A stretch of 54,641 nt of DNA from Bacillota bacterium (GCA_023420115.1 JAEZWR010000062.1:1-54641); one strand, 5' to 3'. Shown: positions 8,735-17,682, counted from the stretch's first letter. Program-made: numbers and translations. Notes: generated by a model from the letters alone, not told the origin.

Positions 8735-9053
8735 ATTTGTATTATTAGATACTTTCAATTTGTAGTTTGTCTATGGATATACCATTCAAAGTGTTATCTA
8801 CTATAAATTAATCGTAAGACCAGCGGATTTTATTGTTTGATGCTTATATGTAAATATAAAATTTTGACTTGTAAAAAGAGAAAATATTTAAAGAAAACGA
8901 ATTTCTCTAATATTAATGAGCCTTTTAGTTTCTTGTTAGGGAATGTATAGGATGAATTTTTATTATCTTCTGTCATATAAAAGCCTTTGGCGGCTGGGGT
9001 TAGAGTAATGTTATAATATGCATAAATTAAACATAAGAAGAAGGTGTCATAAT
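8735..9053 (+). other. Intergenic region before uridine phosphorylase
   Basis: About 320 bases with no credible gene. A -10-like TATAAT lies at 9012-9017, about 35 bases before the phosphorylase ATG; the best -35 (TTGGCG, 8987-8992) is at a poor 19-base spacing. A weak inverted pair GAGAAA...TTTCTC lies near 8878-8907. No RNA gene was recognised. Confidence 0.4.
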
Positions 9054-9821
9054 ATGAGAAATACAGATAAACAGTATCATTTAGATTTTGGAAGCGAACA
9101 TGGCGCAAAATATATAATCCTTCCAGGTGACCCGGGAAGAGTAGAAAAAATTGCATCTCTTCTTGATAATGCTAAGTTTTATCATCAAAATAGAGAGTAT
9201 TTAGCATGGCTAGGTGAACTAGAAGGAGAGAAAGTTATGGTCATGTCGACTGGTATGGGTGGACCGTCAACTGCCATAGCTGTTGAAGAATTAGTAAAAA
9301 CAGGTGTTGAGTATTTTCTTAGGGTAGGTACTTGTGGGGGAATGCAAGATGAGGTTATGGCAGGAGATATAGTAATAGCTCAGTCTGCAATCAGACAAGA
9401 AGGAACGAGCAAAGAATATACACCGATAGAAGTTCCTGCTGTAGCTGATTTCGATTTTACTCTTGCTCTGCGTGAGAGTGCAGAAAAAATGGGATATAGG
9501 AACCATGTGGGAATGGTACAGTGTAAAGACTCTTTTTATGGACAACATTCACCAGATTCTATGCCTATATCAAAAGAGCTTAATGACAGATGGCAGGCAT
9601 ATATTTCTGCTGGATGTTTAGCATCAGAAATGGAATCAGCCGCTTTGTTCACTGTGGCAGCTGTTCGCCGAGTTAAGTCTGCTTGTATTTTGCAGGTGGT
9701 TTGGAACCAAGAGAGAGCAAAAAAAGGATATAAGGACGAAGAATGCCATGATACTATGAGAGCTATTTCTTGTGGTGTTGATGCGATTAGGCAGTTAATA
9801 TTAAAGAATAAAAATAAGTAA
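9054..9821 (+). CDS. udp: Uridine phosphorylase
   Basis: Phosphorolysis of uridine to uracil and ribose 1-phosphate in pyrimidine salvage; cytosolic hexamer. 255 aa, the family size. Motifs in order: LPGDPGRVEKIA near the N-terminus for phosphate binding, MSTGMGGPSTAIAVEEL, RVGTCGGMQ with the second phosphate arginine, and EMESAALFTVA, the NP-1 family ribose-binding glutamate pair. The uracil-contact region (KDSFYGQHSPD) is of the Udp rather than the DeoD type. ATG 9054 has AAGAAGGTG upstream, and a more upstream frame-compatible codon at 9018 has none. It stands alone with its own likely promoter. Confidence 0.85.
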   Translation: MRNTDKQYHLDFGSEHGAKYIILPGDPGRVEKIASLLDNAKFYHQNREYLAWLGELEGEKVMVMSTGMGGPSTAIAVEELVKTGVEYFLRVGTCGGMQDEVMAGDIVIAQSAIRQEGTSKEYTPIEVPAVADFDFTLALRESAEKMGYRNHVGMVQCKDSFYGQHSPDSMPISKELNDRWQAYISAGCLASEMESAALFTVAAVRRVKSACILQVVWNQERAKKGYKDEECHDTMRAISCGVDAIRQLILKNKNK

Positions 9822-9901
9822 TTGTATTAATTAAGATATCTTATTGAACAACAGGGTAAATTAAATTTCAGATTAATAGTTATTTAAGTGAGGGTTAAGT
9901 T

Positions 9902-10993
9902 TTGAAGTGGCAGAATCAGAGAAGAAGCTCAAATGTTGAAGATAGAAGAAGTTTTAGACAAAATAGTAATTTTGGATCTTCTGGAAATAGGAACATGGGC
10001 TTCGGATTTCCTGGATATAGCAGAAGAGGGTCATCGGGGTTTGGCTTTCCTATACCTATTCCAATGTCATTTGGTAGGAGAGGGCGACCATCAATAATAA
10101 GATTGATTCTTATTCTTTTGGTTCTTTATGCTATTGTTAAGTTTTCATCTTGCTCATTTTTACTTCCTGATAATCAGTCGGATAATTATGGAAGAAGCCA
10201 GAACCCATATGGCAATTCATACCAGGATCAAGGTGGATATCCTAATTCGTATTCCAAGAGAGCAAAAGAAGCAGGGAAATATGGAAATGGGAATTTAGGT
10301 AACGAGAATATTAATGATGATTTAAATAGTTCTTCGATTAAGACTCAAGATGATCTTGCCGATTTTAGCTCAGTTGTTTTGGCACTTACTGAAGATGTTT
10401 GGGATGAATTATTTTCTAAATCTGGAGAGAGATATACACATCCTAAACTAGTTATTTATGATCAGTTTACACAGAGTGGTTGTGGATTCGCACAGGCACA
10501 GACGGGACCTTTTTATTGTCCCAATGATGAGAAAATTTATGTTGATCTTTCATTTTATGATGATATGAGAAATAAGCTTGGAGCAGAAGGGGGCGATTTT
10601 GCCTTTGCTTATGTATTGGCTCATGAAGTAGGGCATCATGTTCAGAATCAGCTAGGAGTTCTTACAGAGGTGCACAATCTTCAAAGACAGGTATCTTCTA
10701 AAGAAGCTAATCAGCTTTCTGTTAGATTGGAATTGCAAGCGGATTACTTCGCTGGAGTTTTTGCTCATTATATTGAAGAAATGCAGCTTTTAGATGAGGG
10801 AGATATTGAAGAAGCAATTGATGCGGCTTCGGCTGTTGGAGATGATAGAATACAAAAGTCATCACAAGGTTATGTCGTCCCAGATTCATTTACCCATGGA
10901 ACAAGTAAACAGAGAATGAAATGGTTTATGTCTGGATACAAATCAGGAGATATGTGGGGAGGAGATACCTTCTCTGCGAGTAATTTAGATTAG
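9902..10993 (+). CDS. Membrane-anchored neutral zinc metallopeptidase (YpfJ family)
   Basis: 363 aa. A glycine/arginine-rich N-terminus (1-62) precedes one membrane helix at about 66-80, then a flexible linker (90-145) and the peptidase domain. The zinc motif HEVGHH is at 241-246, and a downstream ELQADYFAG at about 277-285 supplies the third ligand, as in the PF04228 family. The biological substrate is unknown for the family. Residues after the helix are probably outside the cell, since the N-terminus is strongly basic. The start is TTG at 9902 with GTGAGG eight bases upstream, and no better in-frame ATG exists before the conserved part. Confidence 0.85.
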   Translation: MKWQNQRRSSNVEDRRSFRQNSNFGSSGNRNMGFGFPGYSRRGSSGFGFPIPIPMSFGRRGRPSIIRLILILLVLYAIVKFSSCSFLLPDNQSDNYGRSQNPYGNSYQDQGGYPNSYSKRAKEAGKYGNGNLGNENINDDLNSSSIKTQDDLADFSSVVLALTEDVWDELFSKSGERYTHPKLVIYDQFTQSGCGFAQAQTGPFYCPNDEKIYVDLSFYDDMRNKLGAEGGDFAFAYVLAHEVGHHVQNQLGVLTEVHNLQRQVSSKEANQLSVRLELQADYFAGVFAHYIEEMQLLDEGDIEEAIDAASAVGDDRIQKSSQGYVVPDSFTHGTSKQRMKWFMSGYKSGDMWGGDTFSASNLD

Positions 10994-11124
10994 GTGATAT
11001 ATGATTGCAATAAACTAAAGTGTTTTGTGGGGATAATGCAGAATGCTTTTTATACCAGAATCTTATATACTGGGTGAAAATTAAAGCTTGAAGATGCATC
11101 TCTTATTATTAATTTCTTAAAAAT

Positions 11125-11153
11125 TTGACTTAATTTAGTGAAAAGGATAAACT
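11125..11153 (+). promoter_or_regulatory. Candidate secG promoter
   Basis: TTGACT at 11125-11130 and TAAACT at 11148-11153 are separated by exactly 17 bases, 50 bases before the secG ATG. Confidence 0.5.
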
Positions 11154-11202
11154 TACAAAGTTAATTGAGACTATATTGATTTATAAAATTTCGGAGGACA
11201 GT

Positions 11203-11439
11203 ATGTCTGCTTTTGCTATTACTTTAGGAATAATTGATATTTTACTTTGTGTGGCACTGGTTGTATTGGTTATGATGCAGGAGGGTTCTTCACAAGGTTT
11301 AGGAACAATCAGCGGTGGTGCGGATACTTTTTTTGGTCAAAATAAAGGTAGAAGTATTGATTCGCTACTTAAGAAAGTAACATCTGGCATTGTTGTTGCC
11401 TTTGTTATTGTCACGATTTTACTTAACGTGGTTATTTGA
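11203..11439 (+). CDS. secG: Preprotein translocase subunit SecG
   Basis: 78-aa subunit of the SecYEG channel in the cytoplasmic membrane. Two membrane helices (about 3-24 and 57-77) flank the conserved loop MQEGSSQGLG followed by the glycine/phenylalanine stretch ADTFFGQNKGRS, as in bacterial SecG. ATG 11203 follows TCGGAGGA at ideal spacing. As in many clostridia it lies just upstream of rnr, although here a terminator-like hairpin separates them. Confidence 0.9.
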   Translation: MSAFAITLGIIDILLCVALVVLVMMQEGSSQGLGTISGGADTFFGQNKGRSIDSLLKKVTSGIVVAFVIVTILLNVVI

Positions 11440-11503
11440 TATTCTGCTTAGTATAGTTGAATTTATATTTAACTTTCTAATAAGAAATAAGATTTGTGAT
11501 ATT

Positions 11504-11540
11504 AAAAGAAGAGATGTTGCGCATTTCTTCTTTTATTTTT
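11504..11540 (+). terminator. Rho-independent terminator after secG
   Basis: AAAAGAAGAGATG (11504-11516) pairs with CATTTCTTCTTTT (11522-11534), one G-T pair, loop of five, followed by ATTTTTT. Confidence 0.8.
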
Positions 11541-11720
11541 TATGAACATAAATATTCAATATGATGATATATAATTTATTGCGTTGATGAATATGATGCT
11601 ATTTTCATTTAAATTAGCGACTTTGGACTTTGAAAATATAAAGTGAAATTTAAGGTAGTATGCCTACAACAATATTTTTAATTTTTGATAATAAATAATA
11701 AAGAAAGTATGATGAGTTAG

Positions 11721-14288
11721 ATGAGAACGACTACATTTATAGGAAATACAATCGAGAGACGTGGTAGACGTCTAGTAAAAACTGATGGGAAAGAAAGACT
11801 ATACTTTTTGCTTAAGGACGATGGTGTCCCACTTGGAATGAAAGTCAGAGTAGAAGTCAAAGATAAGGATTTGGAATTAAGGGAAGAGGATCCATTTGTA
11901 AATATTTATTGTAATGTGGTCGAGGTTCTTGGTAATGCCTCAGATCCTGATTTAGCTCTAAAATCTCTGATTGAATCTTATGAACTCGACAGAGCTTTTT
12001 CTGACGAAGCTATAGAGATGGCTGATAATTTGGCATTAGCCTATGATGAGAATATGATCAATGAGGAAATTGCCAATGGCAGAAGAGATCTCAGAGATTT
12101 GAATACTTTCACGATTGATGGTCTTGATGCAAAAGATTTAGATGACGCTATATCAATTGAATGTTTAGACGATGGTAAAGTTAGACTTTGGGTGCATATT
12201 GCAGATGTTTCTCATTTTGTGGAAGAGGGATCTTCACTAGATAAAGAAGCCTTGGATAGAGGCAATAGTACCTATCTTCCAGGACAGGTTTTCCCTATGC
12301 TTCCAAGTAAACTTTCTAATGGAATATGTTCTTTGAATCCAGACTCGGATAGATTATGCCTAAGTGTGGCAATTGTATATGACAGAAATTACAAGGTTGT
12401 ATCATCGAAGATATTCGAAACAGTTATTAGAAGTGATTTGAGAGCTGATTATAAAGGTATTAGGGAAATATTCTCGAAGTATAAAGAGGCGGAACTTCTT
12501 CCTTATCAAATTGACGAGTTCAAAGATGAACTTCCTGAAAAGTATGCAAAATTGGCAGATGAGCTATTGGCTTGTCGCAAATTATCATTTGCATTGCGAG
12601 ATAAAAGACTTAAGCAAGGGTCTTTAGATTTCTCTTTTACTGAATCTAAGGTTATTTTTGATGAGGACGGAAAAATTGTAGATATTGAACCTCGCAGCCA
12701 GACATGGAGTGAGGAAATGATAGAAGAGTTTATGATAGCTGCCAATGAAGTAGTTGCTTCCCATGCTAAGATTAAGAAAATTCCGATTCTTTATAGAACT
12801 CACGATGAGCCAGAACAAGAATTGCTTTTGAGTTTTGCTCCTTTGGCGAGAACTCAAGGGATATCCCTGACTATTCCTGAACATCCAAGTCCCAAACTTA
12901 TATCTGAATGGATTGAAAAAATTAAGGGACTCGAGGTGTCGGAGATGCTTCTAACTTTGCTTCTTCGCAGTTTGGCAAAAGCAAGATATGATGCAGAAGC
13001 TCTCGGCCATTTTGGATTGGCGCTTAAGGATTATTGCCATTTTACTTCTCCGATCAGGCGTTATAGCGATCTTTTTACTCACCGTGCAATTAAAAACCAT
13101 ATTGCTGGTCAATCTAATAGAAATTTAAAGAGGATAGCTCAGAGGGTTGCAGATCATATTTCTAAGACTGAAGTAAACTCACAGTATGCCGAAAGGGATG
13201 CTGTCAAAATTTGTATGGCTGAATTTATGTTGGACAAAATTGGTGAAAAATATGTTGGGAAAATATCAGGTTTTTGTTCACGGGGTGCTTTTGTCAAACT
13301 TGAAAATACAGTTGAGGGCCTGGCTCCTTTTGAACAGTTAGGTGATTTTTTTGAATATGATGAGAAATCTTTGGTCGCACGAGGAAGAAATTCGAGAAGA
13401 GTTCTTAAAATAGGTGACGAAGTTTTGGTGAAAGTTGATGGTGCGAGCGTAGCTTCTGCCACTGTTGATTTTAGTTTTATTAAAGAGCAACTTCCTGGTG
13501 AAAAATACTTCGGAAAGAAGGGGGCTTTTGATCATCTATTTAAGGGGGCGGCTGAAACTCATCTCAGACGCAGGTTTAGAAAAAGTGGGTTCGATACCGC
13601 TGATAATGAAGATGTTCTCGTTGTAGAGGCTCTTAGACCAAAGAGTGAATTTTATAATACTGATACAAACAAGACAGGTGTAGAAGATGATTTTGAACTA
13701 AGAGATATTTTGGAAGATGATGGATATAAACTTGGCTCCAAAAAACTCACCAGTAAGAGACGTCCATTTAATAGAAGAAATGATGATGAAATTTTTTATT
13801 ATGGTGGAGAAAGAGAGAGTGGAAAGTATCGTGAGTCTTATAGGAGACAAAGAGATGATGACTTTCTTTCTAAATCGTTTGATACTGATTCGTCATATGA
13901 GTTCAAAAAATCAGTATTAGATGGTGATAGGGTACAAAAGGCTAAGTCGTTTAGAAGTAAATCAGCTGAAGATAAATTATTTAAATCTCAAAAAAATGGC
14001 AGAAGTAGTACTTATGGAAAATTAAACAAAGGTTCAGACAAAAAGTATAAAAGAAAAGATAAGTTCAAGGGCAAAAATTCTGAACAAGTATTTGAGCAGA
14101 ATCAAGATTCTTCCTTTATATTTGATAAAAGCAAACGTAGTAGAAAAAATGGATTAAAATCAAAGTCGTTTAGAGATACTAAGTATAGTCAGAATAAGCC
14201 AAAACAAAAAGGCAAGCGCGTTTCTGCTTCTGGAAGTGGAAAGGGAAATGGAAAGGGTAGAGCTAGGTCTAAAAGAATAGGAAGATGA
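11721..14288 (+). CDS. rnr: Ribonuclease R (RNB-family 3'-5' exoribonuclease)
   Basis: Processive 3'-5' exoribonuclease acting on structured RNA and in mRNA/rRNA decay; cytosolic. The RNB domain carries the four catalytic aspartates in the segment TIDGLDAKDLDDA (D133, D139, D141, D142), with later RNB motifs such as HFTSPIRRYSDLFTHR. An S1 domain follows at about 505-585 (KISGFCSRGAFVKL). Two oddities stand out. The N-terminus starts at a single cold-shock-like barrel, lacking the usual winged helix and first cold-shock domain. The C-terminus carries about 240 extra residues (roughly 610-855), very rich in K, R, S and G. The ATG has no clear ribosome site. It lies 35 bases before mtaB. Confidence 0.9.
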   Translation: MRTTTFIGNTIERRGRRLVKTDGKERLYFLLKDDGVPLGMKVRVEVKDKDLELREEDPFVNIYCNVVEVLGNASDPDLALKSLIESYELDRAFSDEAIEMADNLALAYDENMINEEIANGRRDLRDLNTFTIDGLDAKDLDDAISIECLDDGKVRLWVHIADVSHFVEEGSSLDKEALDRGNSTYLPGQVFPMLPSKLSNGICSLNPDSDRLCLSVAIVYDRNYKVVSSKIFETVIRSDLRADYKGIREIFSKYKEAELLPYQIDEFKDELPEKYAKLADELLACRKLSFALRDKRLKQGSLDFSFTESKVIFDEDGKIVDIEPRSQTWSEEMIEEFMIAANEVVASHAKIKKIPILYRTHDEPEQELLLSFAPLARTQGISLTIPEHPSPKLISEWIEKIKGLEVSEMLLTLLLRSLAKARYDAEALGHFGLALKDYCHFTSPIRRYSDLFTHRAIKNHIAGQSNRNLKRIAQRVADHISKTEVNSQYAERDAVKICMAEFMLDKIGEKYVGKISGFCSRGAFVKLENTVEGLAPFEQLGDFFEYDEKSLVARGRNSRRVLKIGDEVLVKVDGASVASATVDFSFIKEQLPGEKYFGKKGAFDHLFKGAAETHLRRRFRKSGFDTADNEDVLVVEALRPKSEFYNTDTNKTGVEDDFELRDILEDDGYKLGSKKLTSKRRPFNRRNDDEIFYYGGERESGKYRESYRRQRDDDFLSKSFDTDSSYEFKKSVLDGDRVQKAKSFRSKSAEDKLFKSQKNGRSSTYGKLNKGSDKKYKRKDKFKGKNSEQVFEQNQDSSFIFDKSKRSRKNGLKSKSFRDTKYSQNKPKQKGKRVSASGSGKGNGKGRARSKRIGR

Positions 14289-14323
14289 ATTTAGCTTGTG
14301 GTTCTTTAGACTTATGATTATAG

Positions 14324-15970
14324 ATGAGCAAGATTAGAGATAAAGAGAATAATAATTTTGTGAATAGACAGCAAGTTACATTCTTTATTCACACTTTAGG
14401 CTGCAGAGTAAATCAGTATGAATCAGATGCAATCGCTCAAGCATTGAAAAATAATGGATGGTTCGAGATAAAAACAAGTGAAGAACTTGAGTGTAAAAGA
14501 CCAAATGTTGCGATAGTTCATACTTGTGCAGTAACGCAAGAGGCAGCACGTAAATCAGGTCAACTTATTAGACGAATGAGAAATAGATTTGATGCGGATA
14601 TGGTGGTTGCTATAGGCTGTCATGTTGAGGTTATGCATGGTAAAACTGCTGCTGATTTATCTCTTGGCAACAAGGATAAGAACAAGGCAGCAGACTTTAT
14701 TATCGAAAGCTACGCCGAGTATCTTCGTGACAAAGCTAGTGAAGTAAATGGCGAAAATTTTGATAACAATCAAGATGATTATAGGCTTGATGATTTTAAG
14801 ATATATGCTGATGACCAAAATTCTGACTTAGTAAAAGACAAGGCTTGCACTTGCGGTAAATATGAGGATCACTGCCATTGTTCAAGTTGCGATTGCACTG
14901 AATCTTCTATGGATAATATTACTAATCACAAACCTGAATCTGTTAATGTTGGAAATATAGAAAGAGTGAGATTTTCTCCAATTATAAGGGAGGAAACCTT
15001 GGTGTGTAATCTCCCAGAACAGCATAGAGGACAAGATATTAGTTTCTCTGATATGGGCTCAGTTTATAGACAACGTGGGACTAGGGCATATATCAAGATA
15101 CAGGATGGCTGCGATATGAAATGTAGCTACTGTACGATTAACAAAGCGCGTGGCGCATCACGCAGTAGAGACTTTTCATCAATTATTGAAGAGGCGAAGC
15201 TTTTGGCATCTCGTGGATATAAAGATATAGTTCTTACGGGTATAGAAGTATCTGCCTATGGATATGATTTTAAAAAATTAGAAAATGCTAAAGGTTTACA
15301 CTTGATAGATCTTATTGAGGCCTTGGATAAAATAGATGGTGTGTCAAGGATACTTTTGGCTTCACTTGATCCCCGTGTAGCAAGCTTAGACTTTGTTCAA
15401 AGAGCAGCCAAACTGAATAATTTTGGTGCTCACTTTCATTTATCCTTACAGAGTGGTTCTGATTCTGTATTGAAGAGGATGAGACGTGCTTATAACTCCA
15501 ATTTTTATCACGAAGCTGTCAAGAGAATTTACTCATATTTCCCAAAAGCTAATATAACGACAGATTTGATAACTGGATTTCCTGGGGAAACTGAAGAAGA
15601 ACATCTTGAATCGTTAGACTTTTGTAAGAAGCAAGAGTTTAGTGATTTTCATGTTTTTCCCTATTCTGATAGACCGGGAACAGAGGCTTCTTTAATGCCG
15701 AATAAGGTTGATAAAAATGTAGCAAAAAGGAGATTACATGAGTTTGAAAAATTGAGAGATGAACTATGGCAAAGACGAGCTGATTTGGAACTTAATGAGA
15801 TTCATGAACTTCTTGTTGAGCAGGTAAATGAAAATGGGGCAATTGGATATACTAAAAATTATTTGCCCATATGCGTGCCAAATGCTAAAGATTCATCTTT
15901 GGTAGGTGAGATTGTCAAGGTGCTCATTACCGGGAGAGATGCTAATTTACTTTTAGCTGAATTGTGCTGA
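14324..15970 (+). CDS. mtaB: tRNA threonylcarbamoyladenosine methylthiotransferase MtaB, with insertion
   Basis: Radical-SAM enzyme adding a methylthio group to t6A37 of tRNA. The UPF0004 domain (starting HTLGCRVNQYESDA) binds the auxiliary cluster through C27, C68 and C99. The radical-SAM cluster is CDMKCSYC (C263, C267, C270). A TRAM-like RNA-binding region ends the protein. VNQYES is typical of MtaB rather than MiaB. At 548 aa it is about 100 residues longer than usual. The excess lies between the two cluster domains (about 108-245) and contains a dense Cys/His patch at 175-191 (C175, C177, H183, C184, H185, C186, C189, C191). Same strand as rnr and 35 bases behind it, probably co-transcribed. 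Confidence 0.9.
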   Translation: MSKIRDKENNNFVNRQQVTFFIHTLGCRVNQYESDAIAQALKNNGWFEIKTSEELECKRPNVAIVHTCAVTQEAARKSGQLIRRMRNRFDADMVVAIGCHVEVMHGKTAADLSLGNKDKNKAADFIIESYAEYLRDKASEVNGENFDNNQDDYRLDDFKIYADDQNSDLVKDKACTCGKYEDHCHCSSCDCTESSMDNITNHKPESVNVGNIERVRFSPIIREETLVCNLPEQHRGQDISFSDMGSVYRQRGTRAYIKIQDGCDMKCSYCTINKARGASRSRDFSSIIEEAKLLASRGYKDIVLTGIEVSAYGYDFKKLENAKGLHLIDLIEALDKIDGVSRILLASLDPRVASLDFVQRAAKLNNFGAHFHLSLQSGSDSVLKRMRRAYNSNFYHEAVKRIYSYFPKANITTDLITGFPGETEEEHLESLDFCKKQEFSDFHVFPYSDRPGTEASLMPNKVDKNVAKRRLHEFEKLRDELWQRRADLELNEIHELLVEQVNENGAIGYTKNYLPICVPNAKDSSLVGEIVKVLITGRDANLLLAELC

Positions 15971-16075
15971 TTATACTAACTTGTTGATTTTATCGCTTAG
16001 TTTATTTTTCGATGGTATTATGAGCTTTGGAATTTTGTGGTAATATATTAAATATTTTGTTGGAGGTGTGTAGAT

Positions 16076-16333
16076 ATGGATGACAATAATACCACCCGTT
16101 TTGACTTATTTCGTGATAAAAATAATGAGGCAGAAGAAATAATGAAAACTGTTCTGGCTGCACTTGAAGAGAAAGGTTACAATCCAATAAATCAAGTAGT
16201 GGGATATTTTTTATCAGGTGATCCTACATATATAACCAATCATAAAGGTGCTAGAGGGATTATCAGAAGAATGGAGAGAGATGAATTACTCGAAGTTATT
16301 TTTAGAGAGTATTTCAAGAGTATTTCTCAGTGA
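16076..16333 (+). CDS. ireB: IreB family regulatory phosphoprotein (UPF0297)
   Basis: 85 aa, the full family length. Signature stretches are ALEEKGYNPINQVVGYFLSG and DPTYITNHKGARGIIRRMER, which identify the UPF0297/IreB family. In Enterococcus IreB is phosphorylated by the IreK Ser/Thr kinase at N-terminal threonines and modulates cephalosporin resistance. Here two threonines sit at 6-7 (NNTTRF), in keeping with this. Ribosome site GGAGG lies seven to eight bases before the ATG. It heads the ireB-ruvX-DUF1292 cluster typical of Bacillota, although a terminator-like hairpin at 16420 separates it from ruvX. Confidence 0.9.
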   Translation: MDDNNTTRFDLFRDKNNEAEEIMKTVLAALEEKGYNPINQVVGYFLSGDPTYITNHKGARGIIRRMERDELLEVIFREYFKSISQ

Positions 16334-16419
16334 GTGCCGATTAATTTTATTAAGCATGTGTAAGATATTTTTGGTCATGGGAAATTGCATCTGATGACCA
16401 ACGTATTAGTTGTCTTTAT

Positions 16420-16470
16420 AAACTTTTAAGTGGGACCTTGATTGGAAGTCCTGCTTAAAAGTTTTGTTAT
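16420..16470 (+). terminator. Long hairpin terminator after ireB
   Basis: AAACTTTTAAG plus TGGGAC (16420-16436) pair with GTCCTG plus CTTAAAAGTTT (16448-16464), 17 pairs with two G-T, then a T-rich tail. It may attenuate read-through to ruvX. Confidence 0.75.
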
Positions 16471-16592
16471 TTTGACTATCTTTTGTTTTAATCTTAATTT
16501 ATATATAGATAAGATTGAATTTTTGAATATAAGTTTACGTTGTTATATATTAAAAATTGTTAGTTACTAATAATTTGTGTTGGAGATGAATG

Positions 16593-17027
16593 ATGGAAAG
16601 ATTGATGGCGATAGATTATGGTACCAAAAGAATAGGTGTTGCTATTTCTGATGTTCTCGGAATTACAGCTAGAGGATTGGAAACAATTAAGAATAAAGAA
16701 ATGGATTTGACTATAGCTTGCAGCAGGCTTATCGAACTACTTAGAGAGTATTCGATTAGCAAGTTAATTGTTGGTTTGCCGAAGAGGACTGATGGAAATG
16801 AGGGGGAATCAGCTGATAAGGTCAGAAAGTTTGTTGATCTTTTGCTTGCTTCGATTGATTTTGAATTAGATATAGAGTACAAAGATGAGAGATTTACAAG
16901 TACAATTGCCAATAGGCTTTTAAATCAATCAAATAGGAAAGGTAGTATGGAAAAAAGGAAAGTTGTTGACCAGATTGCAGCTGAAATTATCCTGCAGGAC
17001 TATCTTGATTATCGGTCAAAAAACTAA
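16593..17027 (+). CDS. ruvX: Holliday-junction resolvase-like RuvX/YqgF
   Basis: RNase H-fold nuclease of 144 aa (145 if the ATG at 16590 is used). YqgF homologues act in 16S pre-rRNA 5'-end processing and/or Holliday junction resolution. Conserved segments: AIDYGTKRIGVAISD with the first catalytic aspartate, VGLPKRTDGNEGESA, YKDERFTSTIANRLL with the catalytic glutamate, and KVVDQIAAEIILQDYL with the last aspartate. Two adjacent ATGs at 16590 and 16593 share the GGAGATG site, and the second has better spacing. Lies between ireB and a DUF1292 gene as in most Bacillota. Confidence 0.88.
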   Translation: MERLMAIDYGTKRIGVAISDVLGITARGLETIKNKEMDLTIACSRLIELLREYSISKLIVGLPKRTDGNEGESADKVRKFVDLLLASIDFELDIEYKDERFTSTIANRLLNQSNRKGSMEKRKVVDQIAAEIILQDYLDYRSKN

Positions 17028-17095
17028 AATTACTTTATATAAAAAGGCAAATATTGGAGTTCAAAGGTTCTATTACCTAAATTTTAATATTTTTC

Positions 17096-17122
17096 TTGTA
17101 AAATTGAATGATGTGGTATAAT
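17096..17122 (+). promoter_or_regulatory. Extended -10 promoter for the DUF1292 gene
   Basis: TGGTATAAT at 17114-17122 is a TGn-extended consensus -10. A weaker TTGTAA lies at 17096-17101 (15-base spacing). Transcription would begin about 20 bases before the hairpin at 17146. Confidence 0.6.
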
Positions 17123-17145
17123 TTACGCAATCTATTTATTTTTAA

Positions 17146-17166
17146 ATCGCCAGACTAACTGGCGAT
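17146..17166 (+). other. 5'-UTR hairpin before the DUF1292 gene
   Basis: ATCGCCAG and CTGGCGAT form a perfect 8-bp stem with an ACTAA loop. No T-run follows, so it is more likely an mRNA 5'-stabilising or regulatory stem than a terminator. It ends 30 bases before the ATG. Confidence 0.5.
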
Positions 17167-17196
17167 AGTGAAGTATATAAGATCGGGGATATTACT

Positions 17197-17610
17197 ATGG
17201 CAGAAGATAATAAAAATATTAATGAGAATTTAGATATTGATGAGAATGATGCTCTTATCAGTGAGGAAGATTTTGAAGAGATTGTAACTGTCGTTGATGA
17301 AGAAACAGGTGAATCTTTTGATTTTTATGTTGCTTGTAATTTTGATTTCAACGAAGAGCTTTACTATGTTTTAGTCTCTCTTGATGACAATGATCCTGTG
17401 GCGCTATTTGCTAAGAAGGTAAGTTTAGAAAATGGTGAAATAGGATTTGAAACTGTTGATGAAGAGAATTTCCCTATGATTGCAGAAGAGTATGAGAGAC
17501 TCTGTAATGAGCTTGATGAAGAAGATGATTATGATTTTGATTATGAGCACGAGCATGATCATGATCATGATCATGACCATGATGATGATTGCCCTTGCTG
17601 CCATCACTAA
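17197..17610 (+). CDS. DUF1292 protein with metal-binding-like His/Asp/Cys tail
   Basis: 137 aa. Residues about 27-110 match DUF1292 (YrzB family): IVTVVDEETGESFDFYV, LYYVLVSLDDNDPVALF, then VDEENFPMIAEEYERL. The function of the family is unknown; its gene regularly follows ruvX. The last 25 residues are unusual: alternating H and D (EHEHDHDHDHDHDHDDD) ending in CPCCHH, which should bind zinc, nickel or copper. In the DNA the repeated tail is a run of CATGAT-type hexamers at about 17546-17590, so its length could vary by slippage. It has its own promoter and a terminator at 17657. Confidence 0.8.
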   Translation: MAEDNKNINENLDIDENDALISEEDFEEIVTVVDEETGESFDFYVACNFDFNEELYYVLVSLDDNDPVALFAKKVSLENGEIGFETVDEENFPMIAEEYERLCNELDEEDDYDFDYEHEHDHDHDHDHDDDCPCCHH

Positions 17611-17656
17611 GTCGATAATTTAATATTAAAATTTGAGTTTAATATCAATTTTTATT

Positions 17657-17682
17657 AAAAGAGTCCACTGGACTCTTTTTGT
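17657..17682 (+). terminator. Rho-independent terminator after the DUF1292 gene
   Basis: AAAAGAGTCC, loop ACT, GGACTCTTTT and one more T: a perfect 10-bp stem. Confidence 0.85.

Noticed and set aside
8830..9156. Minus-strand 108-codon frame across the udp start
   Set aside because: It overlaps the strongly supported udp 5' end and its promoter region, with no ribosome site or recognisable protein pattern.
13717..13920. Plus-strand 67-codon frame inside rnr
   Set aside because: It is a second-frame shadow of the low-complexity rnr tail, with no ribosome site.
17425..17607. Minus-strand frame rich in Ile and Met
   Set aside because: It is the complement of the repeated His-Asp codons of the DUF1292 tail, not a gene.
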